Origin: Marinovum algicola
Lineage (GTDB): Bacteria; Pseudomonadota; Alphaproteobacteria; Rhodobacterales; Rhodobacteraceae
DNA: 64,000 bases
Assembly (NCBI RefSeq): GCF_900109145.1
Contig: NZ_FNYY01000002.1
Coordinates: forward strand, 1-64,000
Reading direction: 5' to 3'
Part shown: positions 45,241 through 54,511 of the stretch, one piece after another
Position numbering within the stretch: the first letter of the stretch is position 1
Layout of the letters: each line of letters starts with the position of its first letter
Notes under the pieces: model-generated
The model's database searches: none
What the model was told of the DNA's origin: nothing
The model's input: the letters and a program-made list of their open reading frames with translations, nothing else
Position numbers and translations under genes: made by a program

Positions 45241-45476
45241 GCGCCCTCGTCACCGTCATAAAGGTTGATCGGCTGGGCCGGCATGATCGTCGAGATCGCA
45301 TGTTTGTACACCAGCTGCGACTGCCCGTCGCGGCGCAGCAGCACGCAGAAATTGTCGAACCAGGTGATCACGCCCTGAAGCTTGACGCCGTTGATCAGGA
45401 AAACCGTCACCGGAACCTTGGTCTTGCGCACGTGATTCAGGAACGCGTCCTGAAGGTTCTGTCTGTCCGAAGCCAT
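45237..45476 (-). CDS. hfq: RNA chaperone Hfq
   Basis: The 79-aa hexameric Sm-like protein pairs small RNAs with mRNAs. Sm1 ([21 protein letters not shown]) and Sm2 ([11 protein letters not shown]) are intact. The C-terminal tail is short, as in other alphaproteobacteria. The ATG at 45476 matches the family start [14 protein letters not shown]; the ribosome site (TTTAGGT) is weak. It is upstream-coupled to hflX and downstream of trkH. Confidence 0.97.
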   Translation of the reverse strand: MASDRQNLQDAFLNHVRKTKVPVTVFLINGVKLQGVITWFDNFCVLLRRDGQSQLVYKHAISTIMPAQPINLYDGDEGA

Positions 45477-45605
45477 ACCTAAATTGCCTTTGTTCTTGCC
45501 GTAGTTGCCGCGGATCGGCCCCCTCACTGAGGCGCGAGTATGTCGTGCCAGCCAAGGGTTTTCCAGCCCCGAATGACGACAAATTATGCTGCGGTGCAGC
45601 AAAAG

Positions 45606-47120
45606 TCAATTGCGCCACAGGTTGGGCGACAAAAGCGCGATGATCGCCAGCGTTTCCAGCCGCCCCAGCACCATGGCCGCGCCATAGACCAGCTTGGCCC
45701 CGGCGTTGAGCTCGACCAGCACGATCGGCGCCTCCAGCGCCACGTCGGTCAGCGGCCCGGTTGTCGACAGCGCCGAGGTGGCCAGCACGATGGCGGCGTC
45801 GAAACGCACGCCAAAGCCGCCGAGAATCACCGTGATCGCCGCCAGCGAGATGGCGAAGAGCATGAAGAAGACCCAGGCCACAAAGGCGCCGTGCCGGCGG
45901 ATGCGCCGGCTGACGGCGCGGGCATTGCCGACCGAGGAGGGATGTACCAGCCGTTCGATCTCGCGCCGGCCGTTGAGATAGAGCGCGAAGACCCTGAGCA
46001 GCTTGACCCCGCCGGCGGTGGTGGCCACGCCGCCACCGATCATGGCAAGCCCCAGAAGGATGATGCCCGGGTTGTCGAGGCCGGACCAACTGCGCGCGGC
46101 GGCCCAGTCGGCGCTTTCGAAGCCGGTGGTCGAGAGAAACGACAGCACGGTGAACATGCTGCCCCAGGCCGCACGGACGGCAGAGAACAGGTCGTCAACC
46201 TCGTCGACCTCGAAGGCCCCGGCCCAATGGCGCAGGATCAGAAAGCCGGGCACCAGCACCACCAGCAGCAGGCCCAGCCGGAACTCGGGGTCATGGCGCA
46301 GATCGGCGGCAGCGCCGGTGACGGTGTCATTGGTGAAGGTCAGCCGCGACAGCGAGAACAGCAGAAAGAGAAAGATCAGCCCCTCGCCGACAAAGCCGGC
46401 CGCACCGCTCTGCACCCCGCCGATTGGCGAAATGCCGGAGGTCGCCAGCGTCGAGGCGGCATGGCTGAAGGCCACCAGCGGCGCCTCGCCCGCCACCAGC
46501 AGCGTGATCCAGAGCGCCAGCGTCAGCCCGAAATAGACCGGGATCAGCCGCCACGAGGTCCGCATCAGCCGGGTCACCGGATCGGCGCCTTCCATGGTGG
46601 CGACGCGGGCTTCGCCACCGCCCGGCTCGGCGCTGGCGGTCACCTCGAAGCCGCCGAGATTGAGCGGCGCGAGGATCGCCGCCGCGGCGATCCACATCAG
46701 CAACCCGCCCATCCAGCCGACCAGCGCGCGCCAGAGATGCAGGGTGTCGGACAGCCGTTCCGGCGCAAACAGCGTCGCGCCGGTGGTGGTAAAGCTCGAG
46801 ACCATCTCGAGATAGGCGTTGAGAAACGAGGTGGTGCGCAGCGCCTCGTGAAACGGCACCGCCATGATCAGCGGCAGCACGGTGAAGGCGCCCAGCAGCC
46901 CCAGCAGCTGGCGCAGGCCGGAACGGTTCTGCACCTGGTTCGAAATGGCGATGCCGACAAGGCTGACCAGGATCAGCGTCAGCAGGCCGGCATAAAAGAA
47001 GGTACGCGCCTGGTGAAACGCTTCCGAGGCCAGCGCATGCACCGCCGGAACCATCATCCACAGCCCGCAAAGCCCCACAAGCTGAAGAAAGAAGGGAAGG
47101 TTTTTCAGGGTGTTGAGCAT
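45606..47120 (-). CDS. trkH: Potassium uptake protein TrkH
   Basis: The 504-aa integral membrane subunit of the Trk K+ channel/transporter has about ten or more hydrophobic segments and four pore-loop repeats with filter-like glycines (SSFTTTGATLF, STLATSGISPIGG, SFLSTTGFESADW, SALSTTGPLTDVA). It begins directly after trkA, so the two form one K+ uptake unit. Confidence 0.95.
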   Translation of the reverse strand: MLNTLKNLPFFLQLVGLCGLWMMVPAVHALASEAFHQARTFFYAGLLTLILVSLVGIAISNQVQNRSGLRQLLGLLGAFTVLPLIMAVPFHEALRTTSFLNAYLEMVSSFTTTGATLFAPERLSDTLHLWRALVGWMGGLLMWIAAAAILAPLNLGGFEVTASAEPGGGEARVATMEGADPVTRLMRTSWRLIPVYFGLTLALWITLLVAGEAPLVAFSHAASTLATSGISPIGGVQSGAAGFVGEGLIFLFLLFSLSRLTFTNDTVTGAAADLRHDPEFRLGLLLVVLVPGFLILRHWAGAFEVDEVDDLFSAVRAAWGSMFTVLSFLSTTGFESADWAAARSWSGLDNPGIILLGLAMIGGGVATTAGGVKLLRVFALYLNGRREIERLVHPSSVGNARAVSRRIRRHGAFVAWVFFMLFAISLAAITVILGGFGVRFDAAIVLATSALSTTGPLTDVALEAPIVLVELNAGAKLVYGAAMVLGRLETLAIIALLSPNLWRN

Positions 47121-48497
47121 CTAGAAAAAGTCGATCGAGACCTGGAGCAGGCGCTCCACCTCGGGGACATCCTTGGTCATCGAGAACAGCGCGATGACAT
47201 TGCCCTCTTCGATCCTGAGCGCGCCTGTGGGCCGCATCACCTTGCCCTCCTGCAAGACCGCCCCCACCAGCACACCCTCGGGGAAATCGATGTCGCGGAT
47301 GCGCTGGCCGGCGATCGGCGAGGTCGAAAGCACCTCGGCCTCGATCACCTCGGCCTCGGCATCGCCCACCGAATAGACACCGCGCACCCGGCCATGGCGG
47401 ATGTGGCGCAGGATCGAGCTGACGGTGGTGGCGCGCGGGTTGATATAGGCGTCGATGCCCAGCGGCCCCATCAGCGGCACCAGCGTCGGATCGTTGATCA
47501 GCGCGATGGCAAAGGGACAGCCCTCGGCCTTGGCGCGCACCGCCGCCAGCATGTTGACCTTGTCGTCGTCGGTGACCGTCAGCACCGCGTCGGCGCGGTG
47601 GATATTGGCCTCTTTCAGCAGCGCCGCATCCAGACCGTCGCCATTGAGCACGATGGTCCGCTCGAGGATATCCGCCGCCCGTTCGGCGCATTTGCGGTTC
47701 TTCTCGATCACCTTGGCGCGGATCCGCTCGGCCCGGGATTCGAGCGCCTGCGCCACGGCGAGGCCGACATTGCCGCCGCCGACCAGCACCACGCGCTCCT
47801 GCTTGGTCTGGGTCTTGCCGAAGATCTCCATCGTGCGGGTCACGTCGTCGATGTGGCTCATCAGATAACAATCGTCGCCGGCAAAGAGCTGATCGCCGGG
47901 ATCGGGCGCAAAGAGCGTGCCCTCGCGACGGATCGCCACCACCACCGACCGCAGGGTCGAGAACAGATCGGTGAGCTGGCGCAGCGGCGTGTTGAGCACC
48001 GGGCATTCGGCGGTGAGCCGAAGACCGAGAAACTGCGCCTTGCCGTCGAGGAAATGCTCGGTGTCGAAGGCGGCCGGCGCCGAAAGCCGTTGCAGCGCGG
48101 CGTCGGCGACCTCCTTCTCGGGCGAGATCACCACGTCGATCGGCATGTGATCGCGGCGGTAGAGATCGGAATAGATCGCGTCGAGATAGCTCTGAGAGCG
48201 CAGTCGCGCCACCTTGCGCGGGATGGCAAAGACCGAATGGGCCACCTGACAGGTGACCATGTTGACCTCGTCGGAATGGGTGGCGGCGATGATCATGTCG
48301 GCATCGCGCGCGCCGGCCCGGTCGAGAATGTCGGGATAGCTGGCAAAACCGGCAATGCCCTGCACGTCCAAGGTATCGGTGGCCCGGCGCACCAGGTCGG
48401 GGTTGCTGTCGACCACCGTGACATCGTTGCGCTCACCCGACAGATGACGCGCGATCTGCCAGCCGACCTGTCCGGCGCCACAGATGATAACTTTCAT
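47121..48497 (-). CDS. trkA: Trk potassium transport regulator TrkA
   Basis: The 458-aa cytoplasmic gating ring subunit has two RCK_N NAD-binding folds (MKVIICGAGQVGWQIARHL at the N-terminus, VVLVGGGNVGLAVAQALES near residue 235), each followed by an RCK_C domain. The length and duplicated structure match E. coli TrkA. It lies directly upstream of trkH, in the conserved ntrYX-trkAH-hfq-hflX order of alphaproteobacteria, though here three other genes intervene between ntrX and trkA. Confidence 0.96.
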   Translation of the reverse strand: MKVIICGAGQVGWQIARHLSGERNDVTVVDSNPDLVRRATDTLDVQGIAGFASYPDILDRAGARDADMIIAATHSDEVNMVTCQVAHSVFAIPRKVARLRSQSYLDAIYSDLYRRDHMPIDVVISPEKEVADAALQRLSAPAAFDTEHFLDGKAQFLGLRLTAECPVLNTPLRQLTDLFSTLRSVVVAIRREGTLFAPDPGDQLFAGDDCYLMSHIDDVTRTMEIFGKTQTKQERVVLVGGGNVGLAVAQALESRAERIRAKVIEKNRKCAERAADILERTIVLNGDGLDAALLKEANIHRADAVLTVTDDDKVNMLAAVRAKAEGCPFAIALINDPTLVPLMGPLGIDAYINPRATTVSSILRHIRHGRVRGVYSVGDAEAEVIEAEVLSTSPIAGQRIRDIDFPEGVLVGAVLQEGKVMRPTGALRIEEGNVIALFSMTKDVPEVERLLQVSIDFF

Positions 48498-48711
48498 GGC
48501 TCAGGCTCCCCTGCCCCGATCGCGAAAATCATCCTTGGCAGATGCGTGCAAGAGCGTCAACGCGCTACGCGGATGGCGACGGGCCAGCTGTGGCAAATAC
48601 GGCAAGCGGCCGCGTTCCGGCCGCCTCCCGGGCAAAAAGACTTGCAAAAGCCGCCCGAGATTGCTGTGACGCTGAAAACCTGCGCAGCCACACAGCGAGA
48701 GAGACCGCCGG

Positions 48712-49233
48712 ATGACCCTGACGAAGACTAGCCTGAGAACCGTGACCCTGGTCTCGGCGCTCGCGATTCTGGCGAGCTGCGGACAACGCGACCGGTCGGC
48801 GCCGCGCCCCGACCCGCAGGCGCTGGAATGCATGACCCGGGCGATGTACTTCGAATCGAACCGCTCGAGCCGCGACGGCATGATCGGGGTGGGCACCGTG
48901 GTGATGAACCGCGTCGCCTCGGACGATTTCCCGGATACGGTCTGCGGCGTGGTCTCGCAGAAGAACCAGTTCGCGCCGGGCGTGATGACCCGCCCGATGA
49001 CCGACCGGGGCCTGCCGCTGGCGCTGGAATCGGCGCGGGCGGTGCTGCAAGGCGAACGCCATCCGCTGATCACCAAAGGCCGGTTCTTCCACGCCGCCTA
49101 TTACGTCGCGAACTACAACAACATCCATTATGTGGCGACCGCCGGCGGCAATGCGTTCTACGAAAAGCGCCGCCCGGAACTGGTGACCCGCCGCACCCCG
49201 CCGACCCAGATCGAAGGCCTGACCGGCGGCTGA
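48712..49233 (+). CDS. Cell wall hydrolase lipoprotein (SleB/Hydrolase_2)
   Basis: In this 173-aa protein the signal sequence ends in a lipobox (AILASC, Cys23), followed by a Hydrolase_2 domain: CMTRAMYFESNRSSRDGMIG (catalytic-type Glu), VGTVVMNRV and FCGVV-like CGVVSQKNQFAPG. SleB-type enzymes are N-acetylmuramidase/lytic-transglycosylase-like wall hydrolases. It is the only plus-strand gene inside the ntr-trk-hfq region, divergent from trkA. Confidence 0.88.
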   Translation: MTLTKTSLRTVTLVSALAILASCGQRDRSAPRPDPQALECMTRAMYFESNRSSRDGMIGVGTVVMNRVASDDFPDTVCGVVSQKNQFAPGVMTRPMTDRGLPLALESARAVLQGERHPLITKGRFFHAAYYVANYNNIHYVATAGGNAFYEKRRPELVTRRTPPTQIEGLTGG

Positions 49234-49390
49234 TCCCCCGTCCCGGGTGCGGGCCGGGTGTTTTCAGCGGGATTATGGCTCTTCGCGAGGACCGGGGCAC
49301 TTCGCCGACCCAGAGGCCCCGGCGCGGGGCCGGGGCGCGGATCTCGGGCCAATTTCCCAACGCCCTGACCGGCGGCAGCGCCCCCCCCCC

Positions 49391-49411
49391 GTCCCGGGCC
49401 CGCCCCGGGAC
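49391..49411. repeat. Dispersed GC palindrome beside a C10 tract
   Basis: GTCCCGG-N7-CCGGGAC follows a run of ten C residues (49381-49390). It resembles the GTCCCGGC/GCCGGGAC palindrome at 5137, 5322, 5508 and 43881. It lies in the 206-bp gap between two convergent genes. Confidence 0.5.
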
Positions 49412-49439
49412 CTCTGGCCTTGAGGCCAAGACGCCGGGC

Positions 49440-49994
49440 CTACTGCCCGAAGCCCTGCATGGCCTTGAAATCCATCTTTTCCAGCGTGGCGAGCATGGTT
49501 TCGGTATCCGCGCCGGAGACCTGAACCAGAATGCGGTTGGCCACCAGCCCCATGATCTCGCCGTCCTGAATGGCGAATTTCTGGCGGTTCACCCGTTCGA
49601 CCGTCAGCCCCATCATCGCGGCATTGTTGATCACCCCAGCCAGGCTCGCCACCATCGGATTGTCGGCCATGAGCTTGATGGCAAAGCGCTTGCCCTCGCC
49701 GGCATAGCTTGCCTCGGCGCCGACGCCACCGCCGATCATTGCCAGCCCCGGGGCCGCCTCTTCGTCGATCTCGCGGGTCCAACCTTCGGGCGCCGGCGGC
49801 AGAAAGGCGCTGAGCGCGCCGGTCTTGCGGCCAAGCAGCTGCTGCCTCGCGATGTCGATCTCATCGAGGGCGTATTGGATATCGCCCGCTTCATAGGCCG
49901 CGAGGGCGCTGTTCAGGGTGTCGGTGATCTCGTCGGCCGCCAGCGGCGTGGCAACAAGACAGGCGGCGGTCAGAAGGCCGGGGAAAATACGCAT
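49440..49994 (-). CDS. Exported protein of unknown function
   Basis: This 184-aa protein has a Sec signal peptide (LLTAACLVATPLAAD), then a helical stretch (ALAAYEAGDIQYALDEIDIARQQLLG) reminiscent of a TPR-like hairpin, and a mixed domain (APEGWTREIDEEAAPG ... FAIKLMADNPMV). I do not recognise the family. It is 83 bp downstream of the transglutaminase-like lipoprotein on the same strand. Confidence 0.7.
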   Translation of the reverse strand: MRIFPGLLTAACLVATPLAADEITDTLNSALAAYEAGDIQYALDEIDIARQQLLGRKTGALSAFLPPAPEGWTREIDEEAAPGLAMIGGGVGAEASYAGEGKRFAIKLMADNPMVASLAGVINNAAMMGLTVERVNRQKFAIQDGEIMGLVANRILVQVSGADTETMLATLEKMDFKAMQGFGQ

Positions 49995-50077
49995 GAAAAA
50001 TCTCGTGTGGTGCGGTTATTCGCGAAACCTGCCGCGAAGCGACGCGCAAGACAAGCCCGCCGCCGGGTGTCGGCTGT

Positions 50078-50659
50078 TCAGAGACCGAGCCGCGCCTTCT
50101 GTTGCGCTTGCCAGGCGCGCACCGCTTCCAGCGTTTCCCATTCATACCGCGGGTCTTCCGTCACCCGGCCGAACCACAGCCGCCCCTGGCCGATGCGCCA
50201 GGGATCGAGCAGCAGCCCCGCCTCCATCGGCCGGCCCCGGGCAGAGACCACCACCGAGACATGTTCGAGCCGGACGTTGCGGGCATTGGAAAAGCCGACG
50301 TGCAGATCGATGGTCCGCAGCCTCTCGGCATGCAGCGCCGCATAAAGCGCATTGGTCCAGTCGCGGCAGAGCCCCTTTTCGCGCAGGCCGTGGATCACCT
50401 TGAAATTGTGCTTCAGCGGCGGGTCGACCACCTGCCATTCCTCGGCCCAGTCGAGCGGCCGCAATACCGCGATCCGCGCGGTGCGCCCCGCCTCTTGCGC
50501 ATCCACCTCCGGCCCCAGCGCCAGAAGCGCCCGGGTCAGCGCGGCGATCCGGGCCTCGCCGTTGCCGGTTTCGGCGAAACTCATCTGCGGCGCCGGCGCG
50601 CCGCAGCCGGCCGACAGCCCCAGCGCCGCGAGGCCCAGGGCCACGCGGCGCCGCGTCAT
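50078..50659 (-). CDS. Lipoprotein with possible transglutaminase-like catalytic triad
   Basis: This 193-aa protein has an N-terminal RRR and hydrophobic run ending in a lipobox-like LSAGC. Downstream, a Cys in GLCRDWTNALYAAL, a His in RLEHVSVVV and an Asp in GLLLDPWR occur in the order and spacing of transglutaminase-like cysteine enzymes. This resemblance is by eye only. The ATG at 50659 is preferred over a GTG 12 bases upstream. It begins 15 bp after ntrX and may be cotranscribed with the ntr operon. Confidence 0.65.
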   Translation of the reverse strand: MTRRRVALGLAALGLSAGCGAPAPQMSFAETGNGEARIAALTRALLALGPEVDAQEAGRTARIAVLRPLDWAEEWQVVDPPLKHNFKVIHGLREKGLCRDWTNALYAALHAERLRTIDLHVGFSNARNVRLEHVSVVVSARGRPMEAGLLLDPWRIGQGRLWFGRVTEDPRYEWETLEAVRAWQAQQKARLGL

Positions 50660-50674
50660 CACTGCTGGCACCGG

Positions 50675-52087
50675 TCAGCCCGCCTGTGCCGCCGTCTCGC
50701 CGACCCGCGCCACCCTGGCACCGGATTTCGACGAGGTGACCACGCCCAGCGACTTCAGCTTGCGGTGCAGGGCCGAGCGCTCCATGCCGACAAACGAGGC
50801 GGTGCGGCTGATGTTGCCGCCGAAGCGGTTGATCTGGGTCAGCAGGTATTCCCGCTCGAAGGCCTCGCGCGCCTCGCGCAGCGGCAGGGTCGCCAGCGTG
50901 CCGGCCAGCACCACCCGGCCCTCTTCCTGCCCCGCCGGCGCATCCTGCGGCAGCTCATGGGCGTCGATCTCGCCCGTGCCGTCGCCAAGGATCAGCACCC
51001 GTTCGATCAGGTTCTTGAGCTGGCGGACGTTGCCCGGCCAGGTCATCGTCTGCATCAGGGCCACGGCCTCATCCGACAGGCTGCGCATCGGCAGGCCCTG
51101 GGTGTCGTGGCAGACCTTGATGAAATATTGTGCCAGCACCGGGATATCCTCGCGCCGTTCCTCAAGCGAGGGCACGGCGATCGGCACCACGTTGAGCCGG
51201 TGATAGAGCTCCTGGCGGAAGCGCTCGGCCTCGATCTCTTCTTCCAGGTTACGGTTGGTCGAAGAGATCACCCGCAGGTCCACCCGCACCTTGTCTGTGC
51301 CGCCGACGCGGGTGAACTGCTGATCGACCAGCACCCGCAGGATCTTGGACTGGGTGCCGAGCGGCATGTCGGCCACCTCGTCGAAGTAGATCACCCCGCC
51401 ATGCGCCTGTTCCAGCAGGCCGGCCTCGACGCCGCGTTCGGCGCTCTCGCGGCCGAACAGCACCTCCTCCATGGTCTCGGGCTCGATCGAGGCGCAGTTG
51501 ACGGTGATGAAAGGCGCCTCGGCGCGGGCGGAATGGGCATGGATGTAGCGCGCCGCCACCTCCTTGCCGCTGCCGGCCGGCCCGGTCAGCATCACCCGAC
51601 CGTTGGATTTGGTCACCTTGTCGAGCTGGCCCAGCAACGCCCGGAACGCGGCGCTTTCGCCGACCATCTCGGCGGCGGTGCTTTCCTTGCGCTTGAGCTG
51701 CTGGTTCTCACGGCGCAGTCGCGATGTCTCCATCGCGCGGCGGATCACCACCAATAGCTGATCGATGTTGAACGGCTTCTCGATGAAGTCATAGGCGCCC
51801 TGCTTGATCGCGGCGACGGCGATCTCGATATTGCCATGGCCCGAGATGATCACCACCGGAATGCCCGGGTTGTCGCGCTTGACCGTCTTGAGGATGTCGA
51901 TGCCGTCCATCCGGCTGTCCTTGAGCCAGATATCGAGGATCATCAGCGCCGGCGGCTCGTCGTTGAGCGCGGCCATGCATTCATCCGACCCGCCGGCAAG
52001 ACGGGTGGTAAAGCCCTCATCTTCCAGAATATCCCCGATCAGCTCGCGGATATCGCGTTCGTCGTCGACAATTAGAATATCGCTCAT
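50675..52087 (-). CDS. ntrX: Response regulator NtrX
   Basis: The 470-aa three-domain regulator has a receiver with phospho-acceptor D52 (MILDIWLKD), an AAA+ domain with Walker A GPAGSGKE and Walker B VIYFDEVADM, and a C-terminal Fis-type HTH (NISRTASFVGMERSALHRKL). The GAFTGA sigma54-contact loop expected after LFG is absent (LFGRESAERGVEAGLLEQA), so classical sigma54 activation is unlikely. It pairs with NtrY, whose stop overlaps its start (ATGA). Known roles include redox, nitrogen and cell-envelope control. Confidence 0.95.
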   Translation of the reverse strand: MSDILIVDDERDIRELIGDILEDEGFTTRLAGGSDECMAALNDEPPALMILDIWLKDSRMDGIDILKTVKRDNPGIPVVIISGHGNIEIAVAAIKQGAYDFIEKPFNIDQLLVVIRRAMETSRLRRENQQLKRKESTAAEMVGESAAFRALLGQLDKVTKSNGRVMLTGPAGSGKEVAARYIHAHSARAEAPFITVNCASIEPETMEEVLFGRESAERGVEAGLLEQAHGGVIYFDEVADMPLGTQSKILRVLVDQQFTRVGGTDKVRVDLRVISSTNRNLEEEIEAERFRQELYHRLNVVPIAVPSLEERREDIPVLAQYFIKVCHDTQGLPMRSLSDEAVALMQTMTWPGNVRQLKNLIERVLILGDGTGEIDAHELPQDAPAGQEEGRVVLAGTLATLPLREAREAFEREYLLTQINRFGGNISRTASFVGMERSALHRKLKSLGVVTSSKSGARVARVGETAAQAG

Positions 52088-54402
52088 TTGCTCGTTTCCC
52101 CTCGGTCCTCTTCACGCACACTGTCCAAATCCGCCGCCAAAGGCAGCCGGATCACGGCCATCGCCCCGGCAGCGGGCTGGCCGTCAAATCGCGGCGCGTC
52201 TTCCAGTGCAAGACTGCCGCCATGTTCCTCAATGATCTTCTTGACGATGGGCAGGCCCAGCCCGGTGCCCTTGTCGCGGGTCGTCACATAGGGCTCGAAC
52301 AGCCGCGCGCGGTCTTCGGGCAGGCCGATGCCGTTGTCCATGATGTGGATCAGCGCCTGGCGGCCCTCGTCCTCGCAGGTGACGCGGATCATCGGCCTGT
52401 GGCCCTCGGGCGCGCCACGCTCTTGCAGGGTCTCGATGGCCTCGCCGGCGTTCTTGATCAGGTTGGTCAGCGCCTGGCTGATCATCGTGGCGTCGAGATC
52501 GGCCATCATCGGCCCTTCGGGCAGCGCCACGTCGAAGCGCACATCCGGCTGGCCGCTTTCCTGCAACAGCAGCGCGCCGCGCAGCAGGTCGACCACATCC
52601 TCCGGCGCGCGGTCGGGTTCCGGCATGCGGGCGAATTTCGAAAATTCGTCGACGATGCGCCGCAGGTCGTTGGTCTGGCGCACGATCACCCCGGTCAGCT
52701 CCTCGAGCTTGGCGGCGCTGGCCGCGTCGAGCTCGCGGCGGAACTTGCGATGGATGCGCTCGGCCGAAAGCTGGATCGGCGTCAGCGGGTTCTTGATTTC
52801 ATGCGCGATGCGCCGCGCCACGTCGCCCCAGGCGGCCATGCGCTGCGCCGCCACCAGGTCGGACACATCGTCGAAGGCCACCACATAGCCTTCGAGCCCG
52901 CCGTCCTCGCGGCTTCGGGTGGCCATGCGCACCAGCAGGTTCTCCTGTCTGCCCTCGCGCACCACCTTGACCTCTTGCTGCACCACGTTGCGTTCGCCGG
53001 CGGCCAGTGCCTCGAACAGCGGGCCGAATTCCGGCACCGCCACATTCAGCGGCACGGTCTGGCGGTTTTCGCTCCAGCCCAGAAGCCGCTCGGCCGAGCG
53101 GTTGACGAAGGACACCCGCCCGGCATCGTCGAGCCCGACCACGCCTGACGTCACCGAGGACAGCACCGAATCGAACATCCTGCGGCGGCGTTCGATCTGG
53201 CGGGTGTTGTCGAGCAGGGTCTCGCGCTGGCCCTTGAGCTGACGGGTCATCTGGTTGAAATAGCGGCCGAGCATGGCGATCTCGTCGTCGCCTTCCTCTT
53301 CGCGCACCTGCACATCCAGATCGCCGGCACCGACCCGCTGCGCCGCGCCGGTCAGCCGGCCCACTGGCCGCGACAGCCGTTCGGCGAACCACAGGCCCAG
53401 CCAGGTGGCGGCCAGCACCAGCAACAGCGCAAAGCCCAGGTAGATCAGCGCGAAGTCGAACAGGCGCCGGCCGCGCTCGCTTTCCTGCTGCTGATAGAAC
53501 TGCGCGGTCTGCTGGGTATCGTCGAGCAGGTCGAGCAGCTCGCCGTTGACGTTGCGGGAGATATAGAGATAGCGATCGGGAAATTCGCTGAGCGGCACGA
53601 TGGCGCGAAACTCGCTGTTTTCCCAATCCTCGATCAGGCTCAGGCTGTTATCGCCCTGGCTGGCGGCGATCTGCGCCGCCGTGGGTTTCTCGAAATCGAA
53701 CAGGTAGGACCGTTCGCCACGGGTGCGCAGTTCGCCGGTGCCGTCGATCAGATAGGCCTCGCGCAGCCCGCGCTGGATCAGCCCCTGCCCGTCGGTCAGC
53801 ACCTTGCGCAGATTGGTCGTCGGATCGCGCAGCACAGTCGGACGCTGGGCATTGATATAGCCGGCCAGCGCGCGAGCGTCCTCGGCCAGATCCTCGCGCT
53901 GTTCGGCCTGATAGGCCTTGGCGGCCGAAAGCGACGCCCCCACCACCTGGCGCACCCTGTCCGAGAACCAGGTCTCGAGCCCGATGTTGATTGTCAGCAC
54001 GGCAAAGACCGCCACCGTCACCGCCGGAATCAGCGCCATCAGTGCAAACACCCCGGTCAGCCGCAGGTGCAGCCGCGACCCGGCCGAACGCGCCCGCCGC
54101 GCCGCCACCATCCGCGCCACCCGTTGCAGCACCAGCGCCGCGATCAGCAGGACATAGACAAAATCCGCCAGCAGGATCAGCCGCAGCCCCGGCGCGCTGG
54201 CGCCCATATTGAGCGGCCCCATGACAAGAAAGGTGGCAAACGCCAGGCAAGGGCCCAGCACCACCAGCGCCAGGGTCGTGATGTTCTGGACCCGACGCTG
54301 ACGCGCCCACCGCCGCAGCCCCTCCAGAGAGACCCGCCGAACCGGCGGAGTCCTGCCGCCCCCGTTCAAACCTCGCGCCGATGCATGTGCCCCAGTGGCC
54401 AC
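52084..54402 (-). CDS. ntrY: Sensor histidine kinase NtrY
   Basis: The 772-aa membrane kinase has several N-terminal transmembrane helices (ITTLALVVLGPCLAFATFLV and others), a periplasmic or extracytoplasmic loop and another helix near 320-345. HAMP, PAS (MFDSVLSSVTSGVVGLDDAG), HisKA with H534 in [13 protein letters not shown] and HATPase (NLIKNAGEAIE, DNGIGLPE, GTGLGLPIVKKI) domains follow. It is downstream of ntrC by 109 bp and coupled to ntrX. Confidence 0.95.
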   Translation of the reverse strand: MATGAHASARGLNGGGRTPPVRRVSLEGLRRWARQRRVQNITTLALVVLGPCLAFATFLVMGPLNMGASAPGLRLILLADFVYVLLIAALVLQRVARMVAARRARSAGSRLHLRLTGVFALMALIPAVTVAVFAVLTINIGLETWFSDRVRQVVGASLSAAKAYQAEQREDLAEDARALAGYINAQRPTVLRDPTTNLRKVLTDGQGLIQRGLREAYLIDGTGELRTRGERSYLFDFEKPTAAQIAASQGDNSLSLIEDWENSEFRAIVPLSEFPDRYLYISRNVNGELLDLLDDTQQTAQFYQQQESERGRRLFDFALIYLGFALLLVLAATWLGLWFAERLSRPVGRLTGAAQRVGAGDLDVQVREEEGDDEIAMLGRYFNQMTRQLKGQRETLLDNTRQIERRRRMFDSVLSSVTSGVVGLDDAGRVSFVNRSAERLLGWSENRQTVPLNVAVPEFGPLFEALAAGERNVVQQEVKVVREGRQENLLVRMATRSREDGGLEGYVVAFDDVSDLVAAQRMAAWGDVARRIAHEIKNPLTPIQLSAERIHRKFRRELDAASAAKLEELTGVIVRQTNDLRRIVDEFSKFARMPEPDRAPEDVVDLLRGALLLQESGQPDVRFDVALPEGPMMADLDATMISQALTNLIKNAGEAIETLQERGAPEGHRPMIRVTCEDEGRQALIHIMDNGIGLPEDRARLFEPYVTTRDKGTGLGLPIVKKIIEEHGGSLALEDAPRFDGQPAAGAMAVIRLPLAADLDSVREEDRGETSK

Positions 54403-54511
54403 AGACCGCCCTCACTCAGATGTGCCGCTTGCGCGGCGAACCGCCATATCCTGTGGCTCTCTCCCGTCCAACCACATGGGTTGCGACATCGGGGCCACTC
54501 ATGTGGCTGTT

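Noticed and set aside
45540-48731. 1063-codon open frame on the plus strand
   Set aside because: Antisense shadow of trkH and trkA with Gln/His/Arg-rich translation typical of high-GC noise.
49381-49390. C10 tract as a phase-variable switch
   Set aside because: It lies in a gap between convergent genes, not in a coding frame or promoter I can identify.
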